A DNA stretch of 64,000 nucleotides from Desulfocorpusculum sp964414345 (GCA_964414345.1 CAYPWF010000010.1:1-64000); one strand, 5' to 3'; counted from the stretch's first letter, positions 8,600-17,456 are shown. Notes: generated by a model from the sequence alone, not told the origin. Program-made: numbers and translations.

Positions 8600-9550
8600 A
8601 TGAGAAAGGCGATGGGTTTTGTTGTTGCATTGGCTTTGGTTTTGGGAGTGGCCCTCGGGGCTCAGGCTGCGGATGTGAAGCTCATCCTGGCCACAGGTGG
8701 CACGGCCGGAACTTACTATCCCTTTGGCGGGGCCATGGCCAAGATCTGGAACTCCAAGATCCCTGGCATGAATGTGACGGCCCAGACAAGTGGTGCTTCG
8801 GCTGAGAACATCCGGCTCATAAACAAGAAAGAGGTGGAGCTAGCCCTGGTGCAGAGCGACACCCTGGACTTCGCCTACGCAGGCAAGGAGGTCTTCAAGG
8901 AGAAGATCACCTCCATGAGCGCCATAGCCGTCCTGTACCCGGAGATAATCCAGGTGGTGGTCAGGGGGGACAGCCCGATTAAGTCTTTTGCGGATCTCAA
9001 GGGGATGAAAATCGGGGTTGGGGCGCCGGGAAGCGGAACCGAGGCCAATTTCCGCCAGCTCCTGGACATCTACGGGATGAAGAAGGAGGACGTGAAGGCG
9101 CAGTACCTGTCCTTTGCCGAGAGTGCGGATCAGTTCAAGGACAAGCACATAGACGCTTTCATAGTCACGGCTGGAATTCCCAACTCGGCCATCATGGACA
9201 TAAGCACCCAGCACTCCATCCGGCTTTTGAACCTCCCGGCAGACATCATTGGCAAGCTCACCCAGAAATACCCCTTCCTCTCCCAGGCCAAGGTGCCTGC
9301 CAACACTTACAAGGGCCAAACAGAGGATGTAAACACCGTGGCGGTCAATGCCGTGCTCATAGTCAGCAACGCGCTCAAGGAGGACGTGGTCTACAATCTC
9401 ACCAAGGCCCTCTTTGAGAACCAGGCCGAGTTGGCCTCGGCCCATGCCAAAGGTAAGGAGCTGAGCCTCCAGACAGCCGTCAAGGGTGTCTCCATCCCCT
9501 TCCATCCAGGGGCTGTCAAGTACTACAAGGAGAAGGGTCTCATGAAGTGA
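8600..9550 (+). CDS. TAXI-family TRAP transporter substrate-binding protein
   Basis: Periplasmic receptor of a TRAP transporter of the TAXI class, 316 residues. A Sec signal peptide (MRKAMGFVVALALVLGVALG, cleavage near AQA-A) is followed by the family signature LATGGTAGTYYPFGGAMAKIW and TSGASAENIRLI. The C-terminal half has DAFIVTAGIPNSAIMD and a helical FHPGAVKYYKEKG tail as in other TAXI proteins. The start is supported by GGGGAGG 6 bp upstream. It is the first gene of a three-gene transporter operon. TAXI receptors usually bind small organic acids such as glutamate or dicarboxylates, but the ligand here is not known. Confidence 0.93.
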   Translation: MRKAMGFVVALALVLGVALGAQAADVKLILATGGTAGTYYPFGGAMAKIWNSKIPGMNVTAQTSGASAENIRLINKKEVELALVQSDTLDFAYAGKEVFKEKITSMSAIAVLYPEIIQVVVRGDSPIKSFADLKGMKIGVGAPGSGTEANFRQLLDIYGMKKEDVKAQYLSFAESADQFKDKHIDAFIVTAGIPNSAIMDISTQHSIRLLNLPADIIGKLTQKYPFLSQAKVPANTYKGQTEDVNTVAVNAVLIVSNALKEDVVYNLTKALFENQAELASAHAKGKELSLQTAVKGVSIPFHPGAVKYYKEKGLMK

Positions 9551-10161
9551 GGAGCCTAGAGATGCCGGGGCTCCCCCAGGCTGCTCTAAGGGGCCCTGGC
9601 AACTTCCCCAGCAGGGGCCATTTTCGGGCTGCTGCCTGCGCGTTTTTGATGTCGGCTCTCTTGGGGTTGGCCTTTTTGGTTCCCGTGTTCAAAACCCTGG
9701 ATGTGGCCGACCCTGCTGGCGGGAGGCCCTTTTTTCGAGCCCCCATGTGGGGTAAAGAGGAGTTTCAGATCTGCTTCATCCACTCGGTGAACCGAAGGCC
9801 CGTGTGCGACAGGCTTAGGGTGGAGGGGGAAGATCTGCTGATACTCGGTTCCCGCTTTGACTCCTTCGGGGCTGGAATGCCCGATGGCTCAAGTGACGAA
9901 GGGGTCCTTCGGCGCCTCCCGGATGGCTGGCTGGAATGGAGGGTTCAAAGGCCAGTGCCAGAGGTGATCCTGAGGGTCGGCCGCACGGCCGAACACCGGC
10001 TTGTGCTAAAAGGCAAGGAGATACTTCTAAGCCAACTGGCAGAGCCCGGGCAGGCCTTGAGTTTCAGGCCGGGCCGGGCCAGCTTGTGGGAGATCCTGTG
10101 GCGGGCAGGGGTATGGAGTGAGTCAGGAGAAGGACACGGGGGACAAGGGGCAGCCCGTTGA
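9547..10161 (+). CDS. DUF1850 domain-containing protein
   Basis: 204-residue protein with one N-terminal membrane segment or uncleaved signal (about residues 38-56) and an extracytoplasmic domain bearing the DUF1850 pattern FQICFIHSVNRRPVCDRL and FDSFGAGMPDG. DUF1850 proteins are commonly encoded between TAXI receptors and fused TRAP permeases, as here; their role is not established. The GTG start at 9547 overlaps the receptor stop (GTGA); ATG 9562 is an alternative. The 3' end overlaps the permease gene by 44 bp. Confidence 0.8.
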   Translation: MRSLEMPGLPQAALRGPGNFPSRGHFRAAACAFLMSALLGLAFLVPVFKTLDVADPAGGRPFFRAPMWGKEEFQICFIHSVNRRPVCDRLRVEGEDLLILGSRFDSFGAGMPDGSSDEGVLRRLPDGWLEWRVQRPVPEVILRVGRTAEHRLVLKGKEILLSQLAEPGQALSFRPGRASLWEILWRAGVWSESGEGHGGQGAAR

Positions 10162-12115
10162 GGGCTTGGCCGGGCAGGAAGTCGAGACCATCTCCAAGGA
10201 GGAGTTGGAGAAGATCCTCCAGAAGGTGGACCGGGAGGCTTCCACCCGCAAGCTTTGGGGCGTCCCGCGCTGGATAGTCTACGTCATAGGGGTGGGCTGG
10301 TCTGTCTTTCAGGTCTACACGGGCGCCTTCGGTCTTTTACCTGCCCAACTCCAGCGCTCCATCCACCTGGCCTTTGCCTTTGCACTGGCCTACCTTCTCT
10401 ACCCAGCCAGGCGATCCAAGGGCTCTGGCCGGCTCCAGTGGTATAACTGGCTCCTTGCGGCCTTTGCCGTGTATGTCGGCCTTTACATGGCCATCAACTA
10501 CACCCGGATCATGGAGGCGGGGGGGGATTATTCGAGCACGGATTACATCTTTGCAGGGTTGGGGATCCTGTTCACACTGGAGGCTGCAAGAAGGGTGGTG
10601 GGCCTTCCCATCACCATGATCGCCCTGTGTTTCCTCGTTTACGCTTACTTCGGGCCCTATTTCCCGAGCTTTCTGGCCCACAGGGGCTACTCCCTAGAGC
10701 GCATAGCCTCCCACATGTACCTCACCACAGAGGGGATCCTGGGCATTCCCCTAGGGGTGGCGGCCACCTTTATTTACGTGTTCGTGCTCTTCGGCTCCTT
10801 TAGGGAAAAGACAGGACTCGGGCAGCTCTTCATAGACATCTCCAACGCGGTTGCCGGGTGGGCCTCGGGGGGGCCGGCCAAGATGGCCGTGGTCACAAGC
10901 GCCCTGGAGGGGACCGTGTCCGGAAGCTCGGTGGCAAATACCGTGGAATCCGGGAGCCTCACCATCCCCATGATGAAGAAACTGGGTTACAGGCCAGAGT
11001 TTGCCGCGGCAGTGGAGGCCTCCTCTTCCACTGGCGGCCAGATAATGCCCCCCATCATGGGGGCTGCGGCCTTTATAATGGCCGAGTTTCTCAACATGCC
11101 TTACCTGGACATAGCCAAGGCTGCGGCCATCCCGGCCTGTCTTTATTTTTTCGGGGTCTTCATGGAGGTGCACTTCGAGGCCAAAAGATGCAATCTCAAG
11201 GGCTTGAGCAGGGATGAACTGCCCAGGTTCGGCCAGGTCATGAGGGAGAGGGGCCACCTCTTCTTCCCCCTGATAGCCATCATCACCTTTCTTTCAGCGG
11301 GCTTTACCCCGCTTTACGCCGCCTTGATGGGGCTTGCGGTCTGCGTGCTGGCAGGAGCCCTGAGAAAATCCACTCGCATGAGCCTCAGGGAGATAGCAGA
11401 CGCCTTCGAGCTGGGGGCCAGAAACGCGGTGGGAGTCGCCCTGGCCTGCGCCTCGGCGGGGATCATCATAGGGGTTGTGACCCTCACAGGGCTGGGGCTC
11501 AAGCTGGCCAACGGGCTGGTGGAGCTGGCAGGAGGGAACCTTCTTTTCACACTCTTCTTCACCATGATCACTTCCCTGATCCTGGGCATGGGTGCCCCCA
11601 CCACGGCCAACTACATCATCACCTCAACCATTGCGGCCCCTGCTGTGATACTGCTGGGTGTGCACCCCTTGGCAGCTCATATGTTCGTTTTCTACTTTGG
11701 GATCGTTGCGGACATAACCCCGCCCGTGGCCCTGGCAGCCTACGCCGGCTCCGGGATCGCCAAGTCAGATCCCATGAAGACCGGCATCACATCCACGAAG
11801 CTGGCCATAGGGGCTTTCCTGGTCCCCTACATCTTTGTGTACAACCCATCCATGCTGATGGTGGGCACAACGGCACTGGGTCTCATCCAAACCCTGATCA
11901 CATCATGTTGCGGGATGACGGCCATAGGGGCCTCCATGATCGGTTTCTTCTTGGCCCCTATGAGCTGGTGGGAAAGGCTCCTGTTCTTCGGGGGAGGCCT
12001 CATGCTCATAGACCCTGGAACAGCGACGGATGCTGCAGGGTTGGGTCTGCTTGGCCTTGGGGCCCTGTACCAGTGGTCCAAGAAGAGAAAGCACAGGGCT
12101 CAGCCCATCTGCTGA
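10118..12115 (+). CDS. TRAP transporter fused permease (DctQM-type, 4TM/12TM)
   Basis: Inner-membrane secondary transporter, 665 residues, in which the small DctQ-like and large DctM-like subunits are fused, as is usual for TAXI systems. A hydrophilic N-terminal tail of about 45 residues leads into 4 TM helices and then the larger helical domain. DctM-like motifs are present: GTVSGSSVANTVESGSLTIP, EASSSTGGQIMPPIMGAAAF and LGMGAPTTANYIITSTIAAP. GTG 10118 begins inside the DUF1850 gene; the start is not firmly fixed because no ideal Shine-Dalgarno is seen. Transport is expected to be driven by a Na+ or H+ gradient together with the upstream receptor. Confidence 0.92.
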   Translation: MSQEKDTGDKGQPVEGLAGQEVETISKEELEKILQKVDREASTRKLWGVPRWIVYVIGVGWSVFQVYTGAFGLLPAQLQRSIHLAFAFALAYLLYPARRSKGSGRLQWYNWLLAAFAVYVGLYMAINYTRIMEAGGDYSSTDYIFAGLGILFTLEAARRVVGLPITMIALCFLVYAYFGPYFPSFLAHRGYSLERIASHMYLTTEGILGIPLGVAATFIYVFVLFGSFREKTGLGQLFIDISNAVAGWASGGPAKMAVVTSALEGTVSGSSVANTVESGSLTIPMMKKLGYRPEFAAAVEASSSTGGQIMPPIMGAAAFIMAEFLNMPYLDIAKAAAIPACLYFFGVFMEVHFEAKRCNLKGLSRDELPRFGQVMRERGHLFFPLIAIITFLSAGFTPLYAALMGLAVCVLAGALRKSTRMSLREIADAFELGARNAVGVALACASAGIIIGVVTLTGLGLKLANGLVELAGGNLLFTLFFTMITSLILGMGAPTTANYIITSTIAAPAVILLGVHPLAAHMFVFYFGIVADITPPVALAAYAGSGIAKSDPMKTGITSTKLAIGAFLVPYIFVYNPSMLMVGTTALGLIQTLITSCCGMTAIGASMIGFFLAPMSWWERLLFFGGGLMLIDPGTATDAAGLGLLGLGALYQWSKKRKHRAQPIC

Positions 12116-12166
12116 GCCGCCCTTCTTTCCCAGAGTCCCTGGGTTGCCCCTCCCGGCTTTACGGGC

Positions 12167-13348
12167 TTAACCCCTTTCCTTGAGGGGCTTCCACTCGCAC
12201 TTGTCAGGGCCGCAGTAAGAGCCTATGTAATCCGCCTGGGGCCTGTAAAGCTGGGGTTTGCCCTGGGCCTCTCCCAGGCGCTCCTCTATGATGTGAGCCA
12301 CCCAACCAGAGGTGCGCGCCACTGCAAAGATGGGTGTGAAGAGGTCCTTGGGGATGCCCATGGCGTTGTATGTGGGGGCGCTGTAGAAGTCCACATTGGT
12401 TGGAATTGAGCGGCCCTTGAGCCTCTGAAATGTCTCTTTGGCCACCCTCTCTATCTCCACCGCCAGCTCGTACCAGTGGGTTTGACCGGTTCTCTTGCCT
12501 ATGGCTTCGGCCATGGGTTTCAGTACCTTCACCCTGGGGTCGTCCACCTCGTAAACCGCGTGGCCCAGCCCCATGATGCGCTTGCCCTCCTGGAGCCTTC
12601 TGCTCACCCATTCCTGAGCCCGCTCCTTGGAGCCCACCTCTTCCAGCATCATCATCACCCTTGTGTTGGCCCCCCCGTGAAGCTCCCCTGCCAGAGAGGC
12701 CACGGCAGCAGCCACTGCTCCGTAAGTATGTGACCTGGTGGATGCCACAGCCCTGGCCGTGAAAGTGGAGGCGTTGAAAGAGTGCTCTGCGTGAAGGATC
12801 AGGCAAACATCCAGATCGCGCTCTGTGTGGGTGTCTGCCCTGACCCCCTTGAGCATGCGAAGGAAATCAGCCGCATGTGGCAGGGATGGGTCTGGAGGGA
12901 TCACGGCCAGGCCCTTCCTGATCCTCTCCCAGGCGGCCACAATGGTGGGGAAGGCCCCTATGATCCTAAGGCCCCTGTCCACCTCTGCTGGGCGGCTCTC
13001 GTCTCGGATGTTGGGGTCGTGGTCCGCCAGGAAGGCGGCTGCCCCCTGGAGCACGTCCATGGGGGAAGCTGAGCTGGGCCTCAAGCGCATGGACTTTATG
13101 ATCTCCCCGGGGATTTGCCTAAAGTAGGCCAGTCTGGAAGAGAACTCCTTGAGCTCCTCGGCAGAAGGGAGCCTGGCTTCCAGGAGAAGAAAAACCGTCT
13201 CCTCGTAAGTGGCATTGGCCGCAAGATCCAGCACGTCATATCCCCTGTAAATGAGGACCCCTTTCTTGGGGTCTATCCCGCAGATGAGGGTGTCGGCCAC
13301 CGGGATATCCCTGAGGCCTATGTTCTTGATGTCCGTGATGCACTCCAT
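12167..13348 (-). CDS. gltA: Citrate synthase (Si-type)
   Basis: Condenses oxaloacetate and acetyl-CoA to citrate, 393 residues. Catalytic residues of the Si family are in place: His224 (GELHGGAN), His263 (LGHAVYEVDDPR) and Asp320 (VDFYSAPTYNAMGIP). Length and the CoA region match the compact bacterial citrate/2-methylcitrate synthase group rather than the longer NADH-regulated enzymes. ATG at 13348 follows AGGAGGAGG, whereas the in-frame ATG at 13384 lies upstream of that ribosome-binding site. It is monocistronic and convergent with the TRAP permease gene. Methylcitrate synthase activity cannot be excluded. A second, unrelated citrate-synthase-like gene is at 37429-39267. Confidence 0.93.
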   Translation of the reverse strand: MECITDIKNIGLRDIPVADTLICGIDPKKGVLIYRGYDVLDLAANATYEETVFLLLEARLPSAEELKEFSSRLAYFRQIPGEIIKSMRLRPSSASPMDVLQGAAAFLADHDPNIRDESRPAEVDRGLRIIGAFPTIVAAWERIRKGLAVIPPDPSLPHAADFLRMLKGVRADTHTERDLDVCLILHAEHSFNASTFTARAVASTRSHTYGAVAAAVASLAGELHGGANTRVMMMLEEVGSKERAQEWVSRRLQEGKRIMGLGHAVYEVDDPRVKVLKPMAEAIGKRTGQTHWYELAVEIERVAKETFQRLKGRSIPTNVDFYSAPTYNAMGIPKDLFTPIFAVARTSGWVAHIIEERLGEAQGKPQLYRPQADYIGSYCGPDKCEWKPLKERG

Positions 13349-13402
13349 GGGCGTTCCTCCTCCTGGGTTGCCGAAGCTATTCATCTTGGCCTTTTCTTTT
13401 CC

Positions 13403-13430
13403 CTTACAACATCCAGGTGCCTTTTGTCAA
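13403..13430 (-). promoter_or_regulatory. Putative sigma70 promoter for gltA
   Basis: On the minus strand: TTGACA (13430-13425), 16-bp spacer, TGTAAG (13408-13403), 55 bp before the chosen gltA start. The -35 is perfect and the -10 matches 4 of 6. Confidence 0.5.
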
Positions 13431-13473
13431 AGGGCCCTGGAGGGGGTTCAGCCAATTATTCACCCCAGAGCAT

Positions 13474-13671
13474 GGCCGGAATTATTCGTGAAGGCCCGGG
13501 AGATCGGGGCTACACCCCCACGAGCCCCAGGTACGCTTGGAGATATTCCGGCTCAAAGAAAGGCCAAATCTGAAAAAGAAAATCAGAGGGTCTTGGGGCA
13601 TGGATAGGTTTTTCCCAATATATCCTCAAGGCAGCAGGCAGGATCCACTCATCGTGAATAATGTGCGCCAT
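13474..13671 (-). repeat. 198-bp intergenic repeat, copy C (degenerate, minus)
   Basis: Runs from GGCCGGAATTATTCGTG to ATCGTGAATAATGTGCGCC. It shares internal landmarks with the full copies (GGAGATATTCCGGCTCAAA, CCAAATCTGAAA, CATGGATAGG), but the ends and the C-rich hairpin are decayed. It occupies most of the 460 bp between the divergent gltA and the secreted-protein gene. Confidence 0.65.
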
Positions 13672-13727
13672 AAAGCCCAAAAGAATCGGGGTATCCCCAC
13701 TGACAAGGTTTGTGGGTTCCGGACCGG

Positions 13728-13756
13728 TTGTCGTTCCATTCCACCCTTGCTACAAT
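13728..13756 (+). promoter_or_regulatory. Putative promoter of the small secreted-protein gene
   Basis: TTGTCG (13728-13733), 17-bp spacer, TACAAT (13751-13756), 52 bp before ATG 13809. Both boxes match 5 of 6 or nearly so. Confidence 0.5.
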
Positions 13757-13808
13757 TCCCCAAAAAAGTGGGTTGTTTTTAAAAGGCAATCCGGGAAAGG
13801 AGGGGATC

Positions 13809-14219
13809 ATGAGACAGAAATGGCTGACAGGATTTCTAATGGCGTGTTTGCTTTTTTTCTGCGCAGCTCTCCAAGCGGATGCCCTCTCTCCCCCCAAGAA
13901 GATCTGCGCGGTGGATAAGGCCTCTAGTGATTTGCTTTTCGCTGTTTCATGCAAGCCCAACGGTAAACTTCAATTTAGCTCGTCTTCTGCGACCATTTAC
14001 CTGTTGACAGGCTTTTTGAGCGGAGGAATCGCTCCGGTGGTTGGAAGCGGATATGTCTTATCCTCCAATTATTTTTATTTCCTCCTGACAGGGGGGCACG
14101 TATTGGAGGTACTACTAAATCTGGAGACCGGCCAGGGCCATTATACATTGTATCAATTTGGCGGTTGGGTGCCGTCAAGTGGAGATTTAGAGATCAAGAA
14201 TTGCCTGGAGTTGCCGTGA
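13809..14219 (+). CDS. Hypothetical secreted protein
   Basis: 136 residues with a clear Sec signal peptide (MRQKWLTGFLMACLLFFCAA, cleavage near ADA-L). The mature part has three Cys (KICAV, VSCKP, KNCLE) and Gly/Ser/Tyr-rich beta-like segments (GGIAPVVGSGYVLSSNYFYF). I do not recognise a family. The start is fixed by AAAGGAGGGG 7 bp upstream and by the signal peptide. It stands alone with its own probable promoter, after a decayed repeat and before the korDABC operon. Confidence 0.7.
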   Translation: MRQKWLTGFLMACLLFFCAALQADALSPPKKICAVDKASSDLLFAVSCKPNGKLQFSSSSATIYLLTGFLSGGIAPVVGSGYVLSSNYFYFLLTGGHVLEVLLNLETGQGHYTLYQFGGWVPSSGDLEIKNCLELP

Positions 14220-14334
14220 AAGAGGCATGCCCAGCCGGAGAGATCTCCTTTGAGGGGAAGGGTGGCTCAGGGCCCTCCCCCTCCCTACCCTTGGCCGGGG
14301 CCTGCTGTGGGGGCCTGGCTCTGTCCCCAGCGGT

Positions 14335-14340
14335 TATAAT
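14335..14340 (+). promoter_or_regulatory. Possible -10 box for korDABC
   Basis: A perfect TATAAT lies 39 bp before korD. No good -35 is found at the right distance, so this is a weak call. Confidence 0.35.
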
Positions 14341-14379
14341 GTGTTATAAGAGGGCTTGATTGATGTGGAGGGTTGATCC

Positions 14380-14640
14380 ATGGAGCAGAAGGCGCAGGCC
14401 GTATCGCGGCGTCCCAAGGCCAAACGCATCCGGGAGCTTCGGGTGTACCGCAGCTGGTGCAAGCGCTGCGGGATCTGCGTGGGGTTCTGCCCCAAAGAGG
14501 CTCTGGAGAGGGATGAGGCCGGGTATCCCCGATGGAGGGACGAGAAGGCCTGCGTGCTTTGCAGGCTTTGCGAGCTTAGGTGCCCTGATTTTGCCATAGA
14601 GGTGGTTGGGGAAGGAGGCAAGGATGAGCCTGAGCAGTGA
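14380..14640 (+). CDS. korD: 2-oxoacid:ferredoxin oxidoreductase, ferredoxin-like delta subunit
   Basis: 86-residue iron-sulfur subunit carrying two 4Fe-4S motifs (CKRCGICVGFCP and CVLCRLCELRCP). It passes electrons from the catalytic KorB centre to ferredoxin. It is the first gene of the korDABC operon; its 3' end overlaps korA by 17 bp. The basic N-terminal extension (RRPKAKRIRELR) is ordinary for free-standing KorD proteins. Confidence 0.88.
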   Translation: MEQKAQAVSRRPKAKRIRELRVYRSWCKRCGICVGFCPKEALERDEAGYPRWRDEKACVLCRLCELRCPDFAIEVVGEGGKDEPEQ

Positions 14641-15775
14641 AGCGGCCAGGCCCAGGCTGATCCAGGGCAATGAGGCTTGCGCCGAGGGGGCTGTGGCTGC
14701 AGGTTGCAGGTTCTATGCCGGCTACCCCATCACCCCTTCTTCAGAGATCGCAGAGGTGCTCTCCTATAGGCTCCCGGCCGTGGGGGGCACCTTCATCCAG
14801 ATGGAGGACGAGATCGCCAGCCTGGGGGCGGTGATCGGAGCCTCCTTGGCCGGGGTGAAGGCCATGACCGCCACAAGCGGGCCTGGCTTTTCTCTCATGC
14901 AGGAGCACATAGGCTTCGCCTGCATGGCTGAGGTGCCCTGCGTGATCGTCAACGTGATGAGAGGGGGGCCCAGCACAGGTCTTCCCACCCATCCCTCCCA
15001 AGGGGACGTGCAGCAGGCTCGCTGGGGCACCCATGGGGATCATCCCATCGTGGCCCTCACCCCATGGAGCGTTAAGGAATGCTTCCAGCTCACGGTGAGG
15101 GCCTTTAACCTCTCGGAGAAATACCGGACCCCGGTGATCCTGCTTATGGATGAGGTTGTGGGGCACATGAGGGAGAACCTGGTGCTCCCGGAAGCTGGAT
15201 CTTTGGAGGTGCTGGACCGGGTGAAACCCAACGTGCCGCCCGAGTGGTACATACCTTATGAGGACACCCCCTTCGGTGTTCCGCCCATGGCGCCTTTCGG
15301 GGAGGGATACAGGTACCATGTGACGGGTCTTACCCATGACGTGAGGGGATTCCCAACTCTCAGGGAGGACGAGATAGAACCTTTCATGGATCGTCTGTAT
15401 CGAAAGATATGGACCCACTTGGAGGACATCCAGAGCTGGGAGGCCTATGAGGTGGAGGACGCTAAGGCCTGTATAGTGGCCTACGGCTCTGTGGCCAGGG
15501 CGGCCAAGAGGGCGGTTGTGGAGGCCAGGGCTCAAGGCAAGAAGGTGGGTCTCCTCAGGCTCATAACCATCTGGCCCTTCTGCAGAAGGGCCGTGGAGTC
15601 GGTGTTGGAGCGGTGCCGAGTGCTCATCGTGCCGGAGATGAACCTGGGCCAGATCTCCAGGGAAGTCAAGAGGGTGGTGCAGGGCCGGGCCAGGGTGCTC
15701 ACCGTTAGCAAGGCCCTGGGGAGGCTCCTTACCCCTCGGGAGATCCTGGAGCCCTTGGGGGAGGTGTGCCCGTGA
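14624..15775 (+). CDS. korA: 2-oxoacid:ferredoxin oxidoreductase, alpha subunit
   Basis: 383-residue alpha subunit of a CoA-dependent 2-oxoacid:ferredoxin oxidoreductase, most likely 2-oxoglutarate-specific. The pyrimidine-binding domain starts with QGNEACAEGAVAAGCRFYAG and YPITPSSEIAE, and GPGFSLMQEHIGFACMAEVP follows, as in KorA. ATG 14624 has AAGGAGG 5 bp upstream; a TTG at 14606 would extend it by six residues. The stop overlaps korB (GTGA). The order D-A-B-C matches korDABC in sulfate reducers and archaea. 2-Ketoisovalerate or another oxoacid cannot be excluded from sequence alone. Confidence 0.9.
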   Translation: MSLSSEAARPRLIQGNEACAEGAVAAGCRFYAGYPITPSSEIAEVLSYRLPAVGGTFIQMEDEIASLGAVIGASLAGVKAMTATSGPGFSLMQEHIGFACMAEVPCVIVNVMRGGPSTGLPTHPSQGDVQQARWGTHGDHPIVALTPWSVKECFQLTVRAFNLSEKYRTPVILLMDEVVGHMRENLVLPEAGSLEVLDRVKPNVPPEWYIPYEDTPFGVPPMAPFGEGYRYHVTGLTHDVRGFPTLREDEIEPFMDRLYRKIWTHLEDIQSWEAYEVEDAKACIVAYGSVARAAKRAVVEARAQGKKVGLLRLITIWPFCRRAVESVLERCRVLIVPEMNLGQISREVKRVVQGRARVLTVSKALGRLLTPREILEPLGEVCP

Positions 15776-16659
15776 ACGGGGAGCCACGCCTGATCTACCA
15801 GTATCTCCGCCATGACAAGAAGTTCCCCCATGTGTGGTGCCCTGGCTGTGGGAACGGGATTGTTTTGGGCTCTCTCATCCGCACCGTGCACAAGCTGGGG
15901 CTTTCCAAGGACGAGGTGGTGCTGGTCTCAGGGATCGGGTGCGCCGGGAGGCTCCCGGTGTACGTGGACTTCAATACCCTTCACACCACTCACGGCCGAG
16001 CCCTCACCTTTGCAACAGGCATAAAGCTGGCCAAGCCCCATCTCAAGGTGATGGTGATCATGGGGGACGGGGATGCCACAGCCATAGGGGGCAACCACCT
16101 GATTCATGCGGCGCGCCGCAACGTGGACCTCACGGCCATCATAGTGAACAACAACATATACGGCATGACTGGCGGCCAATCTTCCCCCACCACTCCCCAC
16201 GGGCTGAGGGCCAGCACATCCCCATACGGCCACGCCGAGCACGCCTTTGACATATCCCGCCTGGTTGAGGCTGCGGGGGCGAGTCTCGTGGCCCGAGGTA
16301 CCATCTACCACGTGAACCTGCTGGACAAGCTCCTGGAAAAGGCCACGGAGAAGGTGGGCTTTGCCGTGGTGGAGGTTATAAGCCACTGCCCCACGCATTT
16401 CGGGAAGCTAAACCTGCTGGGGGGGCCTGTGGATAGCATGCGCTGGATGTCCGAGCACGCCGTGCCAGTGGAGAGGGCCAGGAAGATGAAGCCTGAGGAG
16501 CTCCAGGGCAAGTTCAGAATAGGTGTTCTGGTGGACAGGGAGATGCCCGATTACCAGAGCGAGTACGAACGGGTGAGGCAGAGGGCCATGGAGGCTGTAC
16601 CCTACCGCATAGACCCTCAGGAGATCTCCAAGATGTTGGAGTCGCATCAGATTTATTGA
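15772..16659 (+). CDS. korB: 2-oxoacid:ferredoxin oxidoreductase, beta (TPP) subunit
   Basis: 295-residue thiamine-diphosphate-binding subunit. WCPGCGNGIVLG holds cluster-type cysteines, and the TPP/Mg motif runs from GDGDATAIGGNHLIHAAR to VNNNIYGMTGGQ. GTG 15772 is chosen because GGAGG lies 8 bp upstream and it overlaps the korA stop; GTG 15766 is an in-frame alternative. It catalyses reversible decarboxylation with CoA and ferredoxin together with KorA, KorC and KorD. Confidence 0.92.
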   Translation: MNGEPRLIYQYLRHDKKFPHVWCPGCGNGIVLGSLIRTVHKLGLSKDEVVLVSGIGCAGRLPVYVDFNTLHTTHGRALTFATGIKLAKPHLKVMVIMGDGDATAIGGNHLIHAARRNVDLTAIIVNNNIYGMTGGQSSPTTPHGLRASTSPYGHAEHAFDISRLVEAAGASLVARGTIYHVNLLDKLLEKATEKVGFAVVEVISHCPTHFGKLNLLGGPVDSMRWMSEHAVPVERARKMKPEELQGKFRIGVLVDREMPDYQSEYERVRQRAMEAVPYRIDPQEISKMLESHQIY

Positions 16660-16670
16660 GGCAGGAGCAA

Positions 16671-17249
16671 ATGGCCGAGCGCTACGAGGTGAGGTTCAGC
16701 GGCACAGGGGGCCAGGGGGTCGTGCTGGCGGGCATGATCCTTGCCGAGGCAGCAGGGCTTTTCGGTGGCAAGCATGTGGTGCAGACTGTGAGCTATGGCC
16801 CCCAGGTGAGAGGGGGGAACAGCAATGCCGAGGTGGTCATAAGCCAGGAGGAGATAGACCATCCACGTCCCTTGGGCCTGGATCTTCTGGTGCCTTTTAC
16901 TCAGCAGGGTTGCGATGAGGGGGCAAAGTTGCTAAAGCCCAGGGGGGTGGTGCTTGTGGATCCGGAGCTGGTAAGCCAGATGCCAGAAGGCTGGGTGGCT
17001 TCTATTCCCCTCAGGAAGACTGCTTTGGAGGCCACCGGAAAGGCCCAGATGGCCAATGTGGTGTCTTTGGGGGCTGTAGTGGTACTTTGCCCCCACGTGG
17101 ATTTGGAGGCCATGGTGGCGGCTGTGAAAGAGAGGGCCCCCAGGGGCTTGGAAGAGGTTTTCTTGAAGGCGCTGGAAGCAGGCTACAGGCTTGCGGACTC
17201 CATGCGCGAGAAGATCTCCTTCAGGGAGGCACCCTCCCCGGAAGACTGA
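16671..17249 (+). CDS. korC: 2-oxoacid:ferredoxin oxidoreductase, gamma subunit
   Basis: 192-residue gamma subunit with the standard N-terminal nucleotide-like motif FSGTGGQGVVLAGMILAEAA and SYGPQVRGGNSNAEVVIS. ATG 16671 is preceded by AGGAG; the frame is open back to a TTG at 16656. It closes the korDABC operon 11 bp after korB. Confidence 0.92.
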   Translation: MAERYEVRFSGTGGQGVVLAGMILAEAAGLFGGKHVVQTVSYGPQVRGGNSNAEVVISQEEIDHPRPLGLDLLVPFTQQGCDEGAKLLKPRGVVLVDPELVSQMPEGWVASIPLRKTALEATGKAQMANVVSLGAVVVLCPHVDLEAMVAAVKERAPRGLEEVFLKALEAGYRLADSMREKISFREAPSPED

Positions 17250-17310
17250 GGTCCAGCTGCAAGCCGCCCTCCTGCCCCTCTTAAAAGGCGTGGAGGGTCC
17301 CTGCCATCCA

Positions 17311-17456
17311 GCCCTCATTACTCAAGCTCAGTGTATAATGCGGCCTGTCTCAAGGATATTAGGAGAAACCGGTCCAGGCTCAAAAACACCCTGACTCTCT
17401 GTGTCAGACTCGGCCCTGGCTCGGCTCGGAACATATCTTTCCCCTACCCGATCCCT
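17311..17456 (+). repeat. Intergenic repeat, copy D (partial, plus)
   Basis: The left two thirds of the 198-bp element are recognisable (GCCCTCATTACTCAAGCTCA, GGTCCAGGCTCAAAAACACC, CTCGGAACATAT). The right hairpin and terminal repeat are lost. It fills the 311-bp interval between korC and the lipoprotein gene. Confidence 0.6.

Noticed and set aside
14741..15787. 348-codon minus-strand frame opposite korA
   Set aside because: Composition (His, Pro, Gly, Arg) is unlike a real protein and korA on the other strand is unambiguous.
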